Shown here in pieces: positions 58,391 to 64,000 of a DNA stretch of 64,000 bases. The stretch spans positions 6,915 through 70,914 of the forward strand of contig JBGSMF010000337.1 in NCBI GenBank assembly GCA_041740315.1. The letters are read 5' to 3'. The notes beneath the pieces were generated by a model, which saw nothing but the letters and a program-made list of their open reading frames with translations, was not told where the DNA came from and searched no databases. This stretch comes from JBGSMF01 sp041740315 (lineage in GTDB: Bacteria; Chloroflexota; Anaerolineae; Fen-1058). Numbering within the stretch: the stretch's first letter is position 1; each line of letters opens with the position of its first letter. The position numbers were made by a program, and so were the translations under genes.

Positions 58391-60516
58391 AGCAATCACG
58401 CTGGATTCGCATTGTCGCTATTCTGGCTGTCACGCTGGTTGCCCTATTGTTGCGACTGCGGGCGGTCGAGTTGTTGCCTATTGACTATGATGAAGACGAC
58501 TATATGCGCGCAGGGCAGCAATATGCCACGGGTCTCAAGGCAGGTGACCTGGGTGTGGTGACGCGCGAGAATTATCGCACCGAGCATCCCCCGCTCACCA
58601 AGCTGGCCACTGGTGTGGCGCTGGCCTTTTTGCCGCCCGTGTCCGAAATCCCCGACCGGCCTACCACGGCTAGCCCGGCGGGGTCACTGCCGCAGCCGCA
58701 CCTTACCGTTGCGCGCTGGCTGCAAGCGGCTTGTGGCGTCTTGGCGGTTTTGGCCTTGGCCATCCTCAATCCATTGGCGGGGCTTGCGCTTGGCATTTTT
58801 ACCTGGCAGATCAAGTACACCAGCCAGGTGATGCTCGAATCGCTGCCTGCGCTGACCAGCCTGTTGGTGGTGCTGTGCCATCAACGCTCTCAAGGCAAGT
58901 GGAATGTCTGGCTGGCGCTCTCGGCGGTGGCGTTGGGGCTGACGGTGGCGGGCAAATATCCGTATGTTTTTGCGGGCGTAGCTGTGGCTGCCTATTGGCT
59001 GTGGAGCACCTATCCGCGCCAGTCGCCCCGCACTGCCGCGGCGCTGGCTGGCTGGCTGTGGCCGGTGGCGGCCTGGGGGGCGCTGGCGCTAATTACGTTC
59101 TTTGCGGCTGATCCGTATTTGTGGCCCGACCCAATTAACCGCCTAAAAGAGTCTGTCCTTTATCACGGTGGTTATGCCCAAAGCGAGCACGTGCGCGAGG
59201 CGGGTTTCCCGGCATGGCAGCCGTTGGTCTGGCTTTTTGGATCGGTCCCATGGCACCCCGGCGTGTTTGTTGTGAGCCTAGACCCCTTTATCACGCTGCT
59301 GGCTGTGCTAGGGCTGCCGCGCCTGTGGCGGCAGCAGCGCGTGTTTGCGCTGTGGCTGATGTTGGAATTGGGCTTTTTGCTGGTGTGGCCCACAAAGTGG
59401 CCGCAGTACATCTTGATGCTCACGGTTCCCCTCTGCCTGAGCGCCGGGCTGGGTCTTGAAAAAGTTTGGCCAACCTTGGTGAGCTGGCTCAAGCAAACAC
59501 GCCTGGCCTGGGCACGGGCCAAAGCGCCCAACCGGCGCACGTGGATTGAAACATTGCATGCGTTGCCCTGGCTGCTGCCTGGCTTGCTTGCTCTGAGCTT
59601 GATTGTATTGTTCCCACTGGCTTACCAGTTGGCAATGTCGCTGACCGATTTCAACACCATCTCGATCCGCGATGGTATTCAGGGGGGCATTTGGCGGGCT
59701 GTGTGGCAAGGCTTGACCAGGCAAGTAGAACCAGTGCCGGCAGAGTTGTTTTCAACCGACACGAGCGCGGCGACGCGCGAGGTGCACTATGCCGGATTTG
59801 CTCTGTTGGAGCAATTGTTTTCCGGCACGGCGGCTTCGGTGCTGGTCTTTAACGTCGCTTGGACTGCGCTATCGGTGGGTTTGCAGACGGCGCTGGGGGT
59901 GGCTATTGCGCTGCTGTTGAACAAGCGTGGGGTGCGCTTTAGAGGCTGGTGGCGAGCGCTCTTTATTTTGCCCTGGGCGCTGCCCGAGTTTGTGGGAGCC
60001 ATGGTGTGGATGAACATCTTTGAGCCGACGAATGGCTGGTTGAGCCTGGCGCTGCGCACGCCGATCCGGTGGGGAGAAAACCCCCTGCTGGCGCTGGGGG
60101 TGCTGCTTGTGGCTGCCACCTGGATGGGTTGGCCGCTCATCATGCTGGCGGCGACAGCCGGGCTAAAGATGATCCCGGCCGACGTGTACGATGCAGCGGC
60201 GGTGGACGGCGCAAGCGCCTGGACCAGGTTCAGGTACATCACCTGGCCGATGCTATTGCCATTGCTGGCGCCGGCATTGATTTTACGCATCATTTTTGCG
60301 TTCAACCAATTTTACCTGTTTTACGTCATGGAGCCGCCTTTTGGGCTCTATACCTTTGCGTCGGTATCGTTTTTCTTTTTTGATGCCAACAACTATTTTG
60401 GCGGCCAGTTTGCCGTTTCAGCGGCGCTCAATGTGTTCACCGTAATCGTGTTGATTGCGCTGGTGCTATGGTTCAGCCGCTGGAGCAAGGCAGCGGAGGG
60501 CGTGACCTATGCATAA
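58387..60516 (+). CDS. Fusion of a PMT/GT39-like glycosyltransferase with a MalF-type ABC permease
   Basis: A single 709-residue frame with two halves. Residues 1 to about 370 are a polytopic GT-C glycosyltransferase: DYDEDDYMRAGQQYATGL with the acidic catalytic pair (about 33-38), RTEHPPLTKLATG (about 63-75) and ten or so hydrophobic segments. After a basic linker (LKQTRLAWARAKAPNRRTW), residues about 393-709 are a complete MalF-type permease: LLPGLLALSLIVLFPLAYQL, GWWRALFILPWALPEFVGAM, and EAA loop YDAAAVDGASAWTRFRYITW (about 600). The start overlaps the GH31 stop by four bases and the end overlaps the MalG-type gene by eight, so the context is intact and argues against a frameshift or assembly error. 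I know of no such fusion. It could link sugar import to glycosylation, or the GT half could be a regulatory membrane domain. Confidence 0.9.
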   Translation: MKQSRWIRIVAILAVTLVALLLRLRAVELLPIDYDEDDYMRAGQQYATGLKAGDLGVVTRENYRTEHPPLTKLATGVALAFLPPVSEIPDRPTTASPAGSLPQPHLTVARWLQAACGVLAVLALAILNPLAGLALGIFTWQIKYTSQVMLESLPALTSLLVVLCHQRSQGKWNVWLALSAVALGLTVAGKYPYVFAGVAVAAYWLWSTYPRQSPRTAAALAGWLWPVAAWGALALITFFAADPYLWPDPINRLKESVLYHGGYAQSEHVREAGFPAWQPLVWLFGSVPWHPGVFVVSLDPFITLLAVLGLPRLWRQQRVFALWLMLELGFLLVWPTKWPQYILMLTVPLCLSAGLGLEKVWPTLVSWLKQTRLAWARAKAPNRRTWIETLHALPWLLPGLLALSLIVLFPLAYQLAMSLTDFNTISIRDGIQGGIWRAVWQGLTRQVEPVPAELFSTDTSAATREVHYAGFALLEQLFSGTAASVLVFNVAWTALSVGLQTALGVAIALLLNKRGVRFRGWWRALFILPWALPEFVGAMVWMNIFEPTNGWLSLALRTPIRWGENPLLALGVLLVAATWMGWPLIMLAATAGLKMIPADVYDAAAVDGASAWTRFRYITWPMLLPLLAPALILRIIFAFNQFYLFYVMEPPFGLYTFASVSFFFFDANNYFGGQFAVSAALNVFTVIVLIALVLWFSRWSKAAEGVTYA

Positions 60517-61372
60517 AGTGGCCGGGTGGAAGCAGGTTGTGTATCAACTCACCCTGGTGCTGGTGGCGCTGTTTGTGCTGTTGCCGCTATGGGGGCTGGC
60601 TTTTATGGCGCTCGACGATGCTATCCAGGGATGGCCGCTCGAGTTTCGGCTGTGGCCCAAAGAGCTGACGCTGTCGGTCTTGCAGCGCATGTGGGAAAAG
60701 CCCGGGCAGACGCTGTCTTTTCTGGGGCTGTTGCGCAACAGCCTGATTGTGGCCGGTGGAGCGGCGGCGCTTTCGGTGGTGTTTGGGGCAAGCATGGCCT
60801 ATGCTTTTGCGCGGCTGCGCTTTCCGGGGCAAAAGCCGGGTCTGTTTGGCTTGTTGGTGGGCGCGCTGCTGCCGCCGGTGGCGCTAATGACGCCGCTGTA
60901 CGTGCTGCTGACGGCGCTGCAATTGCGCGCGTCGTTGTTTGGCTTGATGATTGTTTATATGGCCATGAGCATGCCATTTTGCGTGTGGAATATGCGCGCG
61001 TCCTTTCAAGCTGTGCCGCTGGAACTGGAGGAATCGGCCTTTTTGGATGGGGCTTCTCGGCTGGTGGCTTTTTTGCGTGTCACGCTGCCGTTGGCTTTGC
61101 CCTCGATTGCGGTTGCGGCGCTGATTGCCTTTCTAATCGGCTATTCCGAATTTGCGCTGGGATGGTTGTTTGTGGCCAAGCCCGATAACGTGACGGTGGC
61201 GATGGCGGTTTCGGGCATGCTGCGGCAAACCCACTTTGGGGCGTCGGCTTCTTGGAATGAGCTGGCGGCGCTGGCCTTGCTGATGAGCCTGCCAGTAGTC
61301 GTTATCTTTATACTCTTGCAGCGTTATCTGTTGAGTGGCTTGCTGCTGGGCGGGGTTGAGGTTGAGGATTGA
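60509..61372 (+). CDS. Carbohydrate ABC transporter permease, MalG type (second pair)
   Basis: A 287-residue permease: EAA loop EESAFLDGASRLVAFLRVTL, MSMPFCVWNMRASFQAVPLE and the MalG-like C-terminus LLQRYLLSGLLLGGVEVED. It is coupled to the fusion gene by an eight-base overlap and must be the partner of its permease half. No second binding-protein gene is in view, so this pair either shares the MalE-like protein or uses one encoded beyond the window. Confidence 0.9.
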   Translation: MHKVAGWKQVVYQLTLVLVALFVLLPLWGLAFMALDDAIQGWPLEFRLWPKELTLSVLQRMWEKPGQTLSFLGLLRNSLIVAGGAAALSVVFGASMAYAFARLRFPGQKPGLFGLLVGALLPPVALMTPLYVLLTALQLRASLFGLMIVYMAMSMPFCVWNMRASFQAVPLELEESAFLDGASRLVAFLRVTLPLALPSIAVAALIAFLIGYSEFALGWLFVAKPDNVTVAMAVSGMLRQTHFGASASWNELAALALLMSLPVVVIFILLQRYLLSGLLLGGVEVED

Positions 61373-61416
61373 GGTTGGGGTTAAGGCTGAGGGTTAAGGT
61401 TAAGGGAGATGATGAA

Positions 61417-62454
61417 ATGACACATCCATTGGTAAAGCGAGCAAGGGAAGAGGGCACGCCTATCATTGAGGGGGAGCAAAGCACTTTTGTGTGGCATGGC
61501 AGAGGCCCCGTGAAATTGGCGGGTGATTTTGATGATTGGGATTTGGAAAGTTCCCCCATGTTGAGCGAGATTGAGCCAAAGCTATGGACGCATACAATGA
61601 CCTGGCCCCGCGATAGCTATATGGAATATGCTTTTGTGGTGGATGGCGAGCGCGCACTCGACCCGCTCAACCCGCGCACCATACCAAGTGGCCTCGGGCA
61701 TATTAACAACTTTTTTTACATGCCAGAGGCTGCCCCCACCCCGCTGATCAGACGCCAGCGTGGCGTTCCGCGTGGCTTGGTGAGCCGGCACACGCTTGAG
61801 ACTGATGGGATTGTGGTGGGCAAAAAACGCGCGGTGTACTTGTATCAACCGCCTACGTCAGAACCATGTCCATTGGTGGTGGTGTATGACGGCACAGACT
61901 ATATGCGGCGGGCCAAATTGCCCGATATGGTTGATAATCTGATTGCGCAAAAGCGCATTCGCCCGGTGGCGCTGGCGATGGTAGCCAATGGCGGCAAAGC
62001 GCGGATGATTGAATATGCTTGCAGCGAGATGACGGTGGACTATGTGGTGATGAACGTGCTGCCCTTGGCATACGAAAGGCTAAACTTGCTCGATCCACAA
62101 GACTCGCCGGGCGCTTTTGGTGTGCTGGGCGCTTCGATGGGCGGGCTGATGGCGCTGTATACCGCCATGCGCGCTCCACAAATCTTTGGGCGCGCGCTCA
62201 GCCAATCGGGCGCGTTTATGGTGGAGCACGAGTATGTTGTCTGTGACCTTGTGCGACACATGCCGATGCAGCCGATCAAGATATGGATGGATGTGGGACG
62301 CTTTGAAATGTTGCTGTCGGCTAACCAGCACATGCGCGATCTGCTGGTGGGCCGCGACTATGATGTGGCGTACCGCGAGTTTAATGCCGGGCACAATTAC
62401 CCGGCCTGGCGCAATGATGTGTGGCGCGGGCTTGAAGCGCTGTTTGGCGTCTAG
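61417..62454 (+). CDS. Esterase with N-terminal CBM48-like domain (Fes/esterase D type)
   Basis: A 345-residue protein. Residues about 20-105 resemble a CBM48/E-set module (FVWHGRGPVKLAGDFDDWDL; MEYAFVVDGERALDPLNPRT). Residues about 130-345 are an alpha/beta hydrolase of the esterase D/enterochelin-esterase type (YLYQPPTSEPCPLVVVYDGT; PVALAMVANGGKARMIEYAC; FGVLGASMGGLMALYTAMRA with the nucleophile Ser; GHNYPAWRNDVWRGL with the His). It has no signal peptide. The ATG at 61417 has GGGAG eight bases upstream. In this operon it could remove acyl groups from imported sugars. Confidence 0.85.
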   Translation: MTHPLVKRAREEGTPIIEGEQSTFVWHGRGPVKLAGDFDDWDLESSPMLSEIEPKLWTHTMTWPRDSYMEYAFVVDGERALDPLNPRTIPSGLGHINNFFYMPEAAPTPLIRRQRGVPRGLVSRHTLETDGIVVGKKRAVYLYQPPTSEPCPLVVVYDGTDYMRRAKLPDMVDNLIAQKRIRPVALAMVANGGKARMIEYACSEMTVDYVVMNVLPLAYERLNLLDPQDSPGAFGVLGASMGGLMALYTAMRAPQIFGRALSQSGAFMVEHEYVVCDLVRHMPMQPIKIWMDVGRFEMLLSANQHMRDLLVGRDYDVAYREFNAGHNYPAWRNDVWRGLEALFGV

Positions 62455-62464
62455 TTGGCGGACT

Positions 62465-62493
62465 GGCTTGGGGATGCCAGTCTTCCCCAAGCC
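62465..62493 (+). terminator. Hairpin pair between esterase and second GH31 gene
   Basis: GGCTTGGGGA (62465-62474) pairs perfectly with TCCCCAAGCC (62484-62493). A second hairpin, AAACCAC/GTGGTTT (62518-62533), is followed by CCCTTTTTTT up to 62543, just ahead of the RBS of the last gene. Together they could attenuate transcription into it. Confidence 0.6.
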
Positions 62494-62552
62494 AATTGCA
62501 TGAAAGGATTCATTGAAAAAACCACAGTGGTTTCCCTTTTTTTAGGAGGGTC

Positions 62553-64000
62553 ATGAAAGACAAACGTTATCTTTGGATTGTTGCCATCGTCGTAATCATA
62601 CTCGCCGTTGGCGTGGGGCTGGTGATCAAGTTTGCGCTAACCAGAGATCAACGCATCATCAAGTACAAGGCGGGCAATGCTTATCTGGCGATAGAAATAC
62701 TGGATGACGACCTGGCGCATTTTGAGTTTGGCGCAGGAGCCGGGCCTGATGCCAGCTTGCCACTTTATACCACGCCCATGGTGTGCAAGACCGATTACGC
62801 CGGCCCTGCTCGCCTGAGCAACAATGGCCGGGGAGTCTTGGAAACGGAGGCGCTAAAGTTGACCGTGGAGGCCGGCAGCCTGTGCATTTCCCTGACAGAC
62901 ACAACCAAACAGCCAGCCGTTGCACTGGCCCAGCTATGCCCTCAAGATTTAGAGGCCCAGTCGTTCACACTTGCGCCGAATGACATCAGGCATGTCTATG
63001 GCCTGGGGGAGCATTTCCCGGCTCCCAACACTGCCAATGGTGATTGGGTCGGCCAGAGGGTTGAACCAGGCGGTTCTTTTGGCAATGCCATGCTCCCTTA
63101 TAATGGAGGCTATACCGGCAATGCCCAGTTTCCCATCATGTATGCGCTGGGCGACGCTGGCGAAAATTATGCGCTCTTTCTTGACCATGTTTATGCCCAA
63201 ACATGGGATTTGAGCTCCAGTCCTTGGGTCATCAGCACCGAGGGCGGGACGGTGCGCGGCTATTTGATGACCGGCCCCGATTTGCCAGACTTGCGAAGCG
63301 ATTACCTCGAGTTGGTGGGCCGCCCCCCTGTGCCGCCCAAAAAGATGTTTGGGGTGTGGGTGTCGGAATATGGCTATGATAATTGGGCCGAGCTGGAAGA
63401 CAAGCTGAGCACGCTGCGCGCCAATCATTTCCCGGTGGATGGTTTTGTAATGGATTTGCAGTGGTTCGGCGGCGTGAACGCTCCTTCGCACATGGGCAAT
63501 GTGGCCTGGGATACCGAACAGTTCCCCGACCCGGCCCAGAAAATTGCCAGCCTGCGCGACGAGCAGGGCGTTGGCCTGATGTTGATCGAAGAGTCGTATG
63601 TAGATGCAACCCGGCCCGAGCACAAGACCCTGACCGACCTGGGCTATTTCCCGCGCCGGTGTGAGGGCTGCCCGCCAGTGCATGTGTTTGGATGGTGGGG
63701 CGACGGCGGCATGCTCGATTGGACCAACCCCGCCGCTGCCGATTACTGGCACGACACCAAGCGCCAACCGCTGGTTGACATGGGCGTGATAGGCCACTGG
63801 ACTGACCTGGGCGAGCCAGAATTGTATTTTGATAATGCATGGTATGTAGGGTTGCCCCAACTAGACTTACATTCTCACCGCGATATCCACAATCTATACA
63901 ACTTTAAATGGATTGAAAGCATCTACCGGGGCTATATGGCACAGTCTGTGGGGTCACAGTCTGTGGGATCACAACCAGCCGTGGGGGCACGGCATGCCGT
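62553..64000 (+). CDS. Membrane-anchored GH31 glycoside hydrolase (C-terminus beyond window)
   Basis: At least 482 residues, open at the window end. An N-terminal anchor (LWIVAIVVIILAVGVGLVIK) is followed by a GH31 N-terminal beta domain (LAPNDIRHVYGLGEHFPAPN) and barrel: PPVPPKKMFGVWVSEYGYDN, VDGFVMDLQWFGG, and the nucleophile region IGHWTDLGEPELYF with the typical WTDxGEP signature. The start follows TTTAGGAGGG. Being outside the membrane, it may trim oligosaccharides before uptake, whereas the GH31 at 55940 would act inside. The subfamily cannot be settled without the rest. Confidence 0.9.
   Translation, partial: MKDKRYLWIVAIVVIILAVGVGLVIKFALTRDQRIIKYKAGNAYLAIEILDDDLAHFEFGAGAGPDASLPLYTTPMVCKTDYAGPARLSNNGRGVLETEALKLTVEAGSLCISLTDTTKQPAVALAQLCPQDLEAQSFTLAPNDIRHVYGLGEHFPAPNTANGDWVGQRVEPGGSFGNAMLPYNGGYTGNAQFPIMYALGDAGENYALFLDHVYAQTWDLSSSPWVISTEGGTVRGYLMTGPDLPDLRSDYLELVGRPPVPPKKMFGVWVSEYGYDNWAELEDKLSTLRANHFPVDGFVMDLQWFGGVNAPSHMGNVAWDTEQFPDPAQKIASLRDEQGVGLMLIEESYVDATRPEHKTLTDLGYFPRRCEGCPPVHVFGWWGDGGMLDWTNPAAADYWHDTKRQPLVDMGVIGHWTDLGEPELYFDNAWYVGLPQLDLHSHRDIHNLYNFKWIESIYRGYMAQSVGSQSVGSQPAVGARHA

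Overview
This 64 kb window looks like a chromosomal segment of a Chloroflexota bacterium, most probably of the Anaerolineae type. The clues are a secreted hydrolase ending in the '(I/V)YLP-hydrophobic-RN' C-terminal tail common in that phylum, lipoproteins with long Thr/Pro/Val linkers, a 3,034-residue multi-GAF histidine kinase, RsbRSTX-like partner switching, a T-box in front of serS, and GH94/GH31/ABC sugar clusters run by LacI regulators. This assignment is inference. I see no rRNA, tRNA, CRISPR array or intact transposase.

Region 1 (1-7.7 kb, minus strand) is a carbohydrate operon: LacI regulator, sugar-binding lipoprotein, two permeases, a TPR-like anchored protein, a secreted glycoamylase-fold hydrolase (GH144/GH162-like) and the start of a GH94 phosphorylase. 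The two enzyme types together suggest beta-1,2-glucan use. Two perfect 7-2-7 operators (ATGTAAG-NN-CTTACAT) mark the LacI target. Region 2 (7.7-19.8 kb) is mixed: a decayed deaminase, a membrane glycosyltransferase, a class II UvrA-like ATPase convergent with uvrC, T-box plus serS, a candidate small RNA with its own promoter and terminator, a four-HTH plus double LAGLIDADG protein, and a DUF3048 lipoprotein.

Region 3 (20.2-43.5 kb, plus strand) is a signalling island: PATAN (DUF4388) protein, MglA-like GTPase, roadblock protein, two alpha/beta hydrolases (one with its catalytic Ser replaced by Ala), a V4R protein, a left-handed beta-helix protein, an acyl-ACP-reductase-like enzyme, response regulators, a receptor-family binding protein, the giant 13-GAF kinase, and a stressosome-like set (RsbR-like GAF-STAS, RsbS, two RsbT-like kinases, RsbX). 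Copies of a ~100 bp structured repeat sit between its genes. Region 4 (43.5-45.8 kb) holds a HAD hydrolase, a small membrane protein and holA.

Region 5 (45.9-49.2 kb, minus strand) is the most unusual part: three paralogous Tat-exported lipoproteins carrying six copies of an invariant Thr-Cys-Tyr motif, translationally coupled to a radical SAM/SPASM enzyme. The four-gene operon is bracketed within 15 bp on each side by two copies of a ~121-125 bp nested inverted-repeat element; a third copy sits at 9.6 kb. I propose a peptide/protein-modification system. Region 6 (49.4-51.1 kb) has two small proteins and an FtsK-like ATPase.

Region 7 (51.2-64 kb, plus strand) is a second sugar cluster: a LacI regulator behind a consensus promoter with an operator in its spacer, a binding protein, two permease pairs, two GH31 enzymes and an esterase. 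One permease is fused in frame to a complete PMT/GT39-like glycosyltransferase, an architecture I do not recognise.
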